NCBI GenBank assembly: GCA_964418425.1
Contig: CAYQLT010000014.1
Coordinates: forward strand, 1-64,000
Direction of reading: 5' to 3'
Source: CAYQLT01 sp964418425
GTDB taxonomy: Bacteria; Bacillota; Limnochordia; Limnochordales; Geochordaceae
DNA: 64,000 nt
Shown here: positions 43,603 to 50,569 of the stretch, one piece after another
How the letters are laid out: every line of letters begins with the position of its first letter
How positions within the stretch are numbered: the first letter of the stretch is position 1
Notes under the pieces: generated by a model
What the model saw: the letters and a program-made list of their open reading frames with translations, nothing else
Databases searched by the model: none
Told to the model about the DNA's origin: nothing
Made by a program: the position numbers and the translations under genes

Positions 43603-44868
43603 ATGGTAGAGCGGGTCGCGCAGCTGCTGGCCGGGGTGCTGGTGATAGCCGCCTTGTGGCTTGCCTGGAACTGGCCGTCCGGCCCCGTGCCGGTGGGGCC
43701 GGCTCCCGGCGCCGCGCCGCCTTCCGAAGAGCAAGGGCCGCGCCTCGAACTCTCCTCGCGCGCTGCGGTCCTCATGGACGACCAGAGCGGCCGCGTCCTT
43801 TACGCCCACAACCCACACGAGCCCCTCCCTCCCGCCAGCATCACCAAGCTGATGACGCTGATGCTGGCGCTGGAAGCGGTGCAGCAAGGGAAGGCCTCCA
43901 TGGCCGACGAGGTGGTGGCCTCCGAACAGGCCGCATCTATGGGCGGAAGCCAGGTCTGGCTCGAGGTGGGCGAGCGCATGTCGCTGCGGGAGCTGCTGAA
44001 CGCGGTGGCGGTGGGTTCGGCCAACGACGCGGCGGTGGCGGTGGCTGAACACCTGGCCGGTTCCGAGGCGGCTTTCGTGGAATGGATGAACCGCAGGGCC
44101 AGCCAGCTCGGGATGCGCAACACCCGGTTCGCCAATGCCACCGGGCTGCCGCCTGAGGAGACCGGCGATCCGGGGCCCCACGTCGCCAGCGCCTATGATC
44201 TGGCCCTTCTTTCCCGGGCGTCGGTGCGCACCCCCGGCCTCTTGCCCATGGTGGCCACATGGGAGTACACCATGCGGGCGGGAGGACTTGGCAAACCCGT
44301 CCTGTACAATCTGAACCGGTTCCTCAAGCGCTACCCGGGTGTCGACGGGCTGAAGACCGGGATGACCTCCCAGGCGGGCTACTGCATCGCCGTGACGGCG
44401 AAACGGGACAACCTCCGGCTCATCGTCGTCACCATGGGGGCGCCTTCGTCGCAGGCGCGGGAGAAGGACGTTCGTACCCTGCTGGACTGGGGCTTCCGAC
44501 GCTACGAAGCGAGGCGGCTGGCGCAGGGCGGGGAGGCGGTGGCCACCGTGGAGGTGGCCCGGGGAGACCCCCGCTATGTTCCGGCCACCCTGGGCGAGGA
44601 TGCCTTTTTGACGGTGGAGAGGGGAGCCCGGGTGGAGATCGACAGCCGCATCGAGCTGGAGCGAAACCTGGTCGCCCCCGTGGCCGCCGGGGCCGTGGTG
44701 GGGCGGATGCGGATCTTCCAGCGCCCGACGGGGGCTTTGCTGGCCGAGGTGCCCGTGAAGGTGGGGCAGGCGGTACCGGTGGCCGCAGGAGGGGAGCTGG
44801 TCAGGCGCCAGCTGGTGGAGTTCCTGCGCGTGCTTGCCCCGACCGGCAGGAAGGGGCCGACCGGATGA
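43603..44868 (+). CDS. dacF: D-alanyl-D-alanine carboxypeptidase, DacF type
   Basis: A penicillin-binding protein that trims peptidoglycan peptides, here next to the spoIIA operon. 421 residues: N-terminal membrane signal (about 5-24), SxxK motif SITK at 79-82, SxN in VGSANDAAVAVAEHLAG, KTG in VDGLKTGMTSQAGYCIAVTA, and a C-terminal PBP5-type domain. I chose ATG 43603 over the TTG at 43567. In Bacillus dacF is the first gene of the sigma-F operon. Confidence 0.93.
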   Translation: MVERVAQLLAGVLVIAALWLAWNWPSGPVPVGPAPGAAPPSEEQGPRLELSSRAAVLMDDQSGRVLYAHNPHEPLPPASITKLMTLMLALEAVQQGKASMADEVVASEQAASMGGSQVWLEVGERMSLRELLNAVAVGSANDAAVAVAEHLAGSEAAFVEWMNRRASQLGMRNTRFANATGLPPEETGDPGPHVASAYDLALLSRASVRTPGLLPMVATWEYTMRAGGLGKPVLYNLNRFLKRYPGVDGLKTGMTSQAGYCIAVTAKRDNLRLIVVTMGAPSSQAREKDVRTLLDWGFRRYEARRLAQGGEAVATVEVARGDPRYVPATLGEDAFLTVERGARVEIDSRIELERNLVAPVAAGAVVGRMRIFQRPTGALLAEVPVKVGQAVPVAAGGELVRRQLVEFLRVLAPTGRKGPTG

Positions 44869-44976
44869 GGGAAATAAGGGGTCCGCGTCGCCGGAACGCA
44901 CCCTGCGCCCGGTGCGCGAGTGGCTTTTCACGAGGAAGGAGCCGGCGGTGCCCGTCAGGGTGGAGCTGAGTCGCTC

Positions 44977-45076
44977 NNNNNNNNNNNNNNNNNNNNNNNN
45001 NNNNNNNNNNNNNNNNNNNNNNNNNNNNNNNNNNNNNNNNNNNNNNNNNNNNNNNNNNNNNNNNNNNNNNNNNNNN
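44977..45076. other. Assembly gap of 100 N with 55-bp flank duplication
   Basis: Exactly 100 N. Bases 44922-44976 are the same as 45077-45131 (55 bp), including the start codon and ribosome site of spoIIAA. As with the ribF gap, it looks like an unmerged contig overlap. The copy before the gap (GTG 44948) is therefore a duplicate and not a real second gene. Confidence 0.95.
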
Positions 45077-45102
45077 GGCTTTTCACGAGGAAGGAGCCGG
45101 CG

Positions 45103-45489
45103 GTGCCCGTCAGGGTGGAGCTGAGTCGCTCGGGGCCGGTGCTCATCGCCCGGGTGGAAGGCGAGGTGGACGTCGCCTCGGCCGCGCAGCTGCGCGAGCC
45201 GCTGGAGCAGGCGTGGGCCGCCGACGGCGGTCTGCGGCATCTGGTCCTCAACCTGAAGGGACTGGCGTTCTTGGACAGCACGGGCATCGCGGTGATCCTG
45301 GGCCGGTACCGCACCGTGGCCGCCCGGGGGGGACAGCTGATCATCGCCGAGGCCAATGCCCGGGTTCGGCGGATGCTGGAGCTGTCGGGGGCATTGCGGT
45401 TGGTGGGGCTGGCGGACGCCGAAGCCGAAGCAGTCCGCAGGCTCATGCCCCGACGCCCCGACGGCGCCCGTCGTCGCAGGAGGCGCTGA
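45103..45489 (+). CDS. spoIIAA: SpoIIAA, anti-anti-sigma factor
   Basis: SpoIIAA frees sigma F by binding SpoIIAB. 128 residues of the STAS fold: LIARVEGEVDVASAAQLREP, then LNLKGLAFLDSTGIAVILGR, where the DSTG motif contains the phosphorylated serine. The C-terminal 20 residues are very basic (RRRRRR). The GTG at 45103 lies 6 bases after aaggag. A duplicate start copy is found before the N gap. Confidence 0.92.
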   Translation: MPVRVELSRSGPVLIARVEGEVDVASAAQLREPLEQAWAADGGLRHLVLNLKGLAFLDSTGIAVILGRYRTVAARGGQLIIAEANARVRRMLELSGALRLVGLADAEAEAVRRLMPRRPDGARRRRRR

Positions 45490-45492
45490 GCG

Positions 45493-46002
45493 GTGAGCAC
45501 CATGGCACCAGGCCGCCCGAGTCACCTGACGCCGGGCTGGATCGCGGCCTCAGACGGTTTCGTGCTGGTCTTCCCGGCCGTCGCTGACAACGTCTCCTTT
45601 GCCCGAGCGGTGGTGGCGGCCTTCGCCGCGCGGCTGCCGTTCACCCTGGACGAGATCGAGGAGCTCAAGCTGGCCGTATCGGAAATCGTGGCCAACGCGG
45701 TGCTGCACGCCTACGGCGAGGACGGCGGGCCCGTGTGGCTGGGAGCCCGGGTGACGGACGGAGGGCTGGAGGTGGTGGTGGAAGACGCCGGCCGGGGTAT
45801 ACCAAACGTGGCGGAAGCTCGAAGACCCGGCGTCACCCGGCTGGAAGGGGAGCACCTGGGCATCGGCTTTTCGGTAGCCGAAAGCTACGTGGGCGAACTG
45901 ACGGTCGAATCGTCGCCAGGGGCAGGGACCTGTGTGCGCATGGTCAAGCGACCCATCCAGGGGTCAGCCAACCGCGCACCCCGGCCGGACCGACCGGGTT
46001 GA
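45493..46002 (+). CDS. spoIIAB: SpoIIAB, anti-sigma F kinase
   Basis: SpoIIAB binds and holds sigma F and phosphorylates SpoIIAA. 169 residues with the HATPase fold: ELKLAVSEIVANAVLHAY (N box), VVEDAGRGIPNV (G1 box), and EGEHLGIGFSVAESYVGELT (G2 box). The 20-residue N-terminal and C-terminal extensions are beyond the usual 146 residues. It starts 3 bases after the spoIIAA stop and overlaps the sigF gene. Confidence 0.92.
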   Translation: MSTMAPGRPSHLTPGWIAASDGFVLVFPAVADNVSFARAVVAAFAARLPFTLDEIEELKLAVSEIVANAVLHAYGEDGGPVWLGARVTDGGLEVVVEDAGRGIPNVAEARRPGVTRLEGEHLGIGFSVAESYVGELTVESSPGAGTCVRMVKRPIQGSANRAPRPDRPG

Positions 46003-46750
46003 CCCTCTCGACCACCTGGGCCTGGCCCATGCGGTGGCCCGGCGGTTCATCCGCTCGGGGCTGGAGTTTGACGATGTGCTCCAGGCTGCCCGGCTCGGCC
46101 TGGTGGAAGCAGCCCGGCGCTACGATCCGGCTTGCGGAGCCGCCTTCTCCACCTTCGCGGTTTGCTACATGGTCGGGGAAATCCGCCGGCTTGTGGAGCG
46201 AAGTCGCGCCGCATCGGGAACGCGAGGGGCCCAGCAACGGCTCCGGCAGGCCGCCGCGGCAGCCTCCCACCTGGCTCGGGAGCTGAGACGAGCGCCAACG
46301 CTGGCGGAAGTGGCCGCGAAGATCGGCTGCGATCCCGTGGAGCTGGCGGCGGTCATAGGGGCCGTGGCGGAACCCCTGCCCTACGAGGAGGTCCAGCACG
46401 GGGGCCGGCAGTCCCTCGGCGGCTCCGGCAACCCCATCCCGTCCGGCACGGAGGCCACGGACCCGGGCTGGGATCGGCTGGCGGTTCGCCTGGCCTTGCG
46501 CCAGTTGCCCCCGAGCATGGCTCGCCTTGTGTACCTGCGGTTCTACGTGGGGCTGGCCCAGCAAGAGGCGGCACGGCAGCTTGGGGTCTCGCAGCCGACG
46601 GTCTCCCGGTGGGAGCGGCAGGCGCTGGCACGGCTGCGAGGGCACCTGGAGTGCGGCGGGCCAGTAGAACCCCTCCAGCGCAGCCGGGACTTGCCTGAAG
46701 GGCTGGCATCGGATTCGGCGAAGCGCGACAACGCCGGCAGGCCCCGATAA
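45932..46750 (+). CDS. sigF: RNA polymerase sigma factor SigF (SpoIIAC)
   Basis: Sigma F is the first forespore sigma factor. The 272-residue protein has region 2 (RRFIRSGLEFDDVLQAARLG, then FSTFAVCYMVGEIRRLVE), region 3 (RRAPTLAEVAAKIGCDPVEL) and region 4 (VYLRFYVGLAQQEAARQLGV, then QPTVSRWERQALARLRGHL). Its N-terminus is uncertain: GTG 45932 overlaps spoIIAB by 71 bases, but no better start is in frame before the conserved region. Confidence 0.9.
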   Translation: MCAWSSDPSRGQPTAHPGRTDRVDPLDHLGLAHAVARRFIRSGLEFDDVLQAARLGLVEAARRYDPACGAAFSTFAVCYMVGEIRRLVERSRAASGTRGAQQRLRQAAAAASHLARELRRAPTLAEVAAKIGCDPVELAAVIGAVAEPLPYEEVQHGGRQSLGGSGNPIPSGTEATDPGWDRLAVRLALRQLPPSMARLVYLRFYVGLAQQEAARQLGVSQPTVSRWERQALARLRGHLECGGPVEPLQRSRDLPEGLASDSAKRDNAGRPR

Positions 46751-46833
46751 GGTGTGTCTGCACCAACCGGCGGCCCCTGTCCGAACGCGGGCAAGTCGCA
46801 CCCCACTTGCCCCACGAGGGAGTGCTGAATCCG

Positions 46834-47403
46834 ATGCAGATCGAGGGTGAAAAAGTCGCCCTCCGGCCCGCCCGACCCGACGACGCCCCCTTCCTGCTGC
46901 GCTGGGCTTTGAATCCTGAGGTTGCCCGGCTTGCCCACGGCGATTACCCCACCACCATGGAGGCGACCCTGGCCTGGATCGAGGCCGCTCGGCGAGACCG
47001 CTACCGCCAGGTCTACACCATCCTCGACGCCCGAGGGCAGCCCATCGGTGACATCGACCTGCACCACATCTCGTGGCGACGGGGCGAGGCCGAGCTGCGC
47101 ATCCGCATCGGCGAGCCCGAACTGTGGGGGCGAGGCCTGGGCACCGACGCCATCCGGGCGCTTTTGCGCTTCGTATTCACGCAAGGCCATCTGCGCAGGG
47201 TGTACCTGCGGGTGCTGAGGGACAACCGCCGTGCCGTGCGCTGCTATGAGAAGTGCGGCTTTCGTCCCGAAGGCCGGTTGGCCCTCAATGGCAGCGAAAT
47301 CCTGCTCATGAGCGTGCAGGCGGGAGCGCCGGCCATTCAGGCCTCCCTGGCGGTACAAGGGGGTCCCAGGGGCGCCTGGCGCGGTAGCCGCAAGAGCGGC
47401 TAG
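46834..47403 (+). CDS. GNAT acetyltransferase, RimJ/RimL type
   Basis: About 189 residues: KVALRPARPDDAPFLLRWAL, then DLHHISWRRGEAELRIRIGE, and the acetyl-CoA loop WGRGLGTDAIRALLRFVF with the GNAT ending VLRDNRRAVRCYEKCGFRPE. Members acetylate protein N-termini, antibiotics or small amines; the substrate cannot be told. ATG 46834 is chosen over GTG 46822 and TTG 46807. It is followed by no obvious partner. Confidence 0.85.
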   Translation: MQIEGEKVALRPARPDDAPFLLRWALNPEVARLAHGDYPTTMEATLAWIEAARRDRYRQVYTILDARGQPIGDIDLHHISWRRGEAELRIRIGEPELWGRGLGTDAIRALLRFVFTQGHLRRVYLRVLRDNRRAVRCYEKCGFRPEGRLALNGSEILLMSVQAGAPAIQASLAVQGGPRGAWRGSRKSG

Positions 47404-47498
47404 CGGCGCGGCCCGGGGGGTTTCGCCCGCTCAGGCCAGGACCCGCTTCCCCACACGGCGAATTCGGCCCCCACCCGGCCGGTGCGGGGGGATCGTGG

Positions 47499-48278
47499 AT
47501 GGGGAGGAGCGCCTGGCGGCAGCAGGGGTGCGCCGAACAGGATCAGCGCGCGCCCATCATCCGGTTCATTGACGTGCACAAGTGGTTCGGCCGGCTGCAC
47601 GTGCTCAAGGGGATCAGCCTGGACATCTATCCGGGCGAGGTTCTTGTCATCATCGGTCCCAGCGGCTCCGGCAAAAGCACTCTGCTTCGTTGCATCAACC
47701 GGCTGGAGGGAATCCAGCGCGGCCAGATTCTGGTGGATGGTCTGGACGTCAACCACCCCCAAACCCCCCTGACCCGCCTTCGCAGCCAGATCGGCATGGT
47801 CTTCCAACAGTTCAACCTCTACCCCCACATGACCGCGTTGCAAAACATCACCCTGGCCCCCATGCGGGTGCGCGGCCTCAGCCAGAACGAGGCCACCCGG
47901 CTGGCTCTGGAGCTTTTGGCCAAGGTGGGCATACCGGAAAAGGCCCATGCCTACCCTTCCCAGCTTTCCGGCGGGCAGCAGCAGCGGGTGGCCATCGCTC
48001 GGGGCCTGGCCATGCAACCCAAGATCATGCTTTTCGACGAACCCACCTCCGCGCTCGACCCCGAGATGATCAAGGAAGTGCTGGACGTGATGAAGAGGCT
48101 TGCAAGGGAAGGCATGACCATGGTGGTCGTGACGCACGAGATGGGCTTCGCCCGGGAGGTGGCCCACCGGGTGGCGTTCATGGACGACGGCCGCATCGTG
48201 GAGGTGGCGCCGCCCGCCGAGCTGTTCTCTCGGCCCCGGGAGGCGCGAACCCGGAGCTTTCTGGAAAAAATCCTGTAG
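47499..48278 (+). CDS. Amino-acid-type ABC transporter ATPase (orphan)
   Basis: A 259-residue ABC ATPase resembling GlnQ: Walker A VIIGPSGSGKSTLLRCINRL, Q-loop GMVFQQFNLYPHMTALQNIT, ABC signature SQLSGGQQQRVAIARGLAMQ, Walker B IMLFDEPTSALDPEMIKEVL and H-loop VVVTHEMGFAREVAHRVAFM. In the usual arrangement a permease and a periplasmic binding protein are next to it; neither is here. The family's typical substrates are polar amino acids, but this is not shown by the sequence. Confidence 0.88.
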   Translation: MGRSAWRQQGCAEQDQRAPIIRFIDVHKWFGRLHVLKGISLDIYPGEVLVIIGPSGSGKSTLLRCINRLEGIQRGQILVDGLDVNHPQTPLTRLRSQIGMVFQQFNLYPHMTALQNITLAPMRVRGLSQNEATRLALELLAKVGIPEKAHAYPSQLSGGQQQRVAIARGLAMQPKIMLFDEPTSALDPEMIKEVLDVMKRLAREGMTMVVVTHEMGFAREVAHRVAFMDDGRIVEVAPPAELFSRPREARTRSFLEKIL

Positions 48279-48358
48279 CCCGCTCCTCGCAACCGGACGC
48301 CCTAAAGGGTTGGGTTCGCCCGAAATCGTATGGCAGGTCACCCGCTGTCCAACCATGT

Positions 48359-48387
48359 GTAAAAGCCTCGGAGGGATTGGCTTTTAC
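48359..48387. repeat. Inverted repeat upstream of exbB
   Basis: GTAAAAGCC (48359-48367) and GGCTTTTAC (48379-48387) form a perfect 9-bp inverted repeat with an 11-base loop that contains a ribosome-site-like ggaggg. The segment is AT-richer than its surroundings. It could be an operator, a hairpin of the exbB leader or a terminator of the ABC gene. Confidence 0.5.
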
Positions 48388-48455
48388 CCGTCGAAATGCG
48401 CGCCTGTCCTCGGGTCGGCATCCTAGCCCTGGCCGCGGGCTCAGAGGGGGCCTTT

Positions 48456-49085
48456 ATGTACGCCGCAGTGATGGACATCCTGGCCAAGGGCGGCCCGGTC
48501 ATGATCCCGCTGGTGCTGGTCTCCGTCATGGCCGTTGCCATCTCCCTGGAGCGGATGTGGTATTTCGCGCGCCTTCGCGGCGATCGCCCCGACTTGATGG
48601 AGGAGCTTCGGGTTTACCTCTACGAGGGTCGGCTGCTGGAGGCCATGCAGAGCATCCGCCGGTACAACGGCCCCACCGCTGCCATCCTCGCCGAGGGCCT
48701 GGCGGCCTGGGATCGGTCAGTGGATGAGGTACGCCAGCGCCTGGAGCGGGTGGGGCAGGAGGAGGTGCTCAAGATGGAGGCCCGCATGGCCTGGCTTGAT
48801 GCCATCGTGACCGGGGCTCCCATGCTGGGCCTTCTGGGCACCGTCACGGGCATCATCCGAAGCTTTCGCATCCTCTCGCAGCTGCAGGGCATCGAGCAGC
48901 CCAGCGCCCTGTCGGCGGGCATCGCGGAAGCGCTCATCACAACGGCTGCAGGCCTGGTCATCGCCGTCCCGGTACTGTTCGTCTACGTCTACCTGTCCAC
49001 CCTCATCGACCGGCGGGTCGCCCAGCTCAACCGGGTGAGCTCCCAGTTTCTCCAGCTGCTGACCGAGGTGAGGGGGAAGGGCTAG
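48456..49085 (+). CDS. exbB: ExbB/TolQ/MotA-family proton channel protein
   Basis: ExbB forms the pentameric inner-membrane channel that powers TonB. 209 residues with membrane helices near 14-34, 120-142 and 160-182: GGPVMIPLVLVSVMAVAISL, then LDAIVTGAPMLGLLGTVTGI and LSAGIAEALITTAAGLVIAV (the signature of the family). ATG 48456 follows agaggggg. The stop overlaps the next gene. Presence with ExbD and TonB rules out a flagellar MotA role. Confidence 0.9.
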   Translation: MYAAVMDILAKGGPVMIPLVLVSVMAVAISLERMWYFARLRGDRPDLMEELRVYLYEGRLLEAMQSIRRYNGPTAAILAEGLAAWDRSVDEVRQRLERVGQEEVLKMEARMAWLDAIVTGAPMLGLLGTVTGIIRSFRILSQLQGIEQPSALSAGIAEALITTAAGLVIAVPVLFVYVYLSTLIDRRVAQLNRVSSQFLQLLTEVRGKG

Positions 49086-49507
49086 TGCCCATCACCCGAA
49101 CCTCCAGACCCAGGCCCAGGGTTGAAATCATCAACATGGTCGATGTGATGTTTTTCTTGCTCGCGTTTTTCATGCTCTTCGCCACGTTCAAGAGCACTCC
49201 GGCCGCCATCGACGTCGACCTGCCCAGGGCTGCGACGGCCGTCCTGGAGCCGGCCAGCGAGTTGGTGGTGACGCTGGACGCCGGCGGCCAGATGTTCCTG
49301 GATGGGCGTTCCGTCTCCGTCGCGCAGCTGGAGGCGCTGGTCGCCCAGGCGCTGCGGCGTCGCCCGGATCAGTTGGTGATCGTCAAGGCCGACAAAGAGG
49401 TGCGGTATGACCGGGTCGTGGAGGCCATCGACGCCCTGCGCCGCGCGGGCGCCTTCCGGCTGGGCCTGGCCGTTCAGCTGCAGCCGGCGGCCGCTCCCTC
49501 CCGGTAG
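49085..49507 (+). CDS. exbD: ExbD/TolR-family protein
   Basis: ExbD carries the proton-path aspartate and binds peptidoglycan. 140 residues: short basic N-terminus, one membrane helix with the conserved aspartate (IINMVDVMFFLLAFFMLFAT) and a periplasmic domain (VVTLDAGGQMFLDGRSVSVA, then LVIVKADKEVRYDRVVEAID). GTG 49085 overlaps exbB's end, indicating coupling. Confidence 0.9.
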   Translation: MPITRTSRPRPRVEIINMVDVMFFLLAFFMLFATFKSTPAAIDVDLPRAATAVLEPASELVVTLDAGGQMFLDGRSVSVAQLEALVAQALRRRPDQLVIVKADKEVRYDRVVEAIDALRRAGAFRLGLAVQLQPAAAPSR

Positions 49508-49522
49508 CCGCGGACGGGGGCG

Positions 49523-50533
49523 ATGACGATGGTGGGCTCAATCCCCCCCCTTTCACCGGCACCGGAAGAGCCGGGCCGGATGCGGGCTGCGGAAGCCCCG
49601 TGGGCCTCCTCGGGGCGCCATGGCCCTGGCCGCCTGGAGCCGTTTGTGCTCATCTCCCTGGCCCTGCATGCGGCCGTCCTGGCTACCCTGCCCCGGTGGA
49701 CAGGATTCGAGCGGCCGATGGTCCCCATGACCCGGGGTGCGGTGGTGCAGGTGGTGGCCCTTCCCGCGCCTGCCTCTCCGGTGGTCTCCACGGGGGCCCG
49801 CGCACCGTCGGCCCCCGGCGGCTCGGGGTTGCCCCAGGCCGCGCCGTCCCGGCCGGCGGCCGCCCGGGTGGTGGCGGCGCGCCCTTCCCCGACGCAGGAG
49901 CCGTCCAAAAGCCGCGAGCCGGCCGCAGGGCCATCGTCGACTGTGCCCAAACCCCAGGTGGCGCAAGCCTCCAGGGCCCCTCGAAGCTCGGAGCCTCCGC
50001 TGACGTCCGAGCGAGGAGGGCTGGCTGTGGCGGCCGCCTCCCCCGCTCCAACGCCCCCGCAAGGGCCGGCGGGCAAGGAGCGGCCCGGTGAGGCAGGCAC
50101 CCCGGCCTCCGGCCCCCTGACTCGCCCGGAGAGCACGGGCACAACCGGGATTCGCCAGGGCAACCCGCCGCCGGGCCCGCCCGACGAGGTGCCCGTCTCA
50201 GCGGTCATCGCCCACTCCGGTGATCCCCCGTACCCCAAAAACGCCATCAGCCGTGGGGCTCAGGGGCGGGTCGTGCTGGAGCTGACCGTGGGCGCCGACG
50301 GCGAGTTGCAGAAGGTAGACGTCAGCGAAAGCTCCGGCGACGGGGAACTCGACGGCGTTGCCCGCCGTTACATCCAGGCCAACTGGAAGCTCCGGCCTTC
50401 CCCGGCAGGGTGGCCGTACCGGTTGCGGGTCGAGTTCCGGTTCGCCATGGACCGCGACCCCCGGGGACTGGTGGAGCCCACGGTGAGGTTCCGTGTGCTG
50501 GATGATCGGGTGGAGCACCTGATACCCCGCTGA
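49523..50533 (+). CDS. tonB: TonB energy-transducing protein
   Basis: TonB spans the periplasm to open outer-membrane receptors. 336 residues: membrane anchor (about 39-58, PFVLISLALHAAVLATLP), a long Pro/Ala/Ser-rich spacer (about 65-220) and a C-terminal TonB domain (DPPYPKNAISRGAQGRVVLE, then LTVGADGELQKVDVSESSGD and WPYRLRVEFRF), with a 25-residue tail. The start overlaps no gene but is 15 bases after exbD. In a Firmicute this implies an outer membrane. Confidence 0.9.
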   Translation: MTMVGSIPPLSPAPEEPGRMRAAEAPWASSGRHGPGRLEPFVLISLALHAAVLATLPRWTGFERPMVPMTRGAVVQVVALPAPASPVVSTGARAPSAPGGSGLPQAAPSRPAAARVVAARPSPTQEPSKSREPAAGPSSTVPKPQVAQASRAPRSSEPPLTSERGGLAVAAASPAPTPPQGPAGKERPGEAGTPASGPLTRPESTGTTGIRQGNPPPGPPDEVPVSAVIAHSGDPPYPKNAISRGAQGRVVLELTVGADGELQKVDVSESSGDGELDGVARRYIQANWKLRPSPAGWPYRLRVEFRFAMDRDPRGLVEPTVRFRVLDDRVEHLIPR

Positions 50534-50569
50534 GCGAGGTTTTGGCCGCGAGGCGGTGACGGTTGTCGC

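Noticed and set aside
44922..44976. Second start copy of spoIIAA before the N gap
   Set aside because: Exactly the same 55 bases as after the gap, so a contig-end duplicate and not a second gene.
48359..48387. Fur box before exbB
   Set aside because: The inverted repeat has no resemblance to the GATAATGATAATCATTATC-type site.
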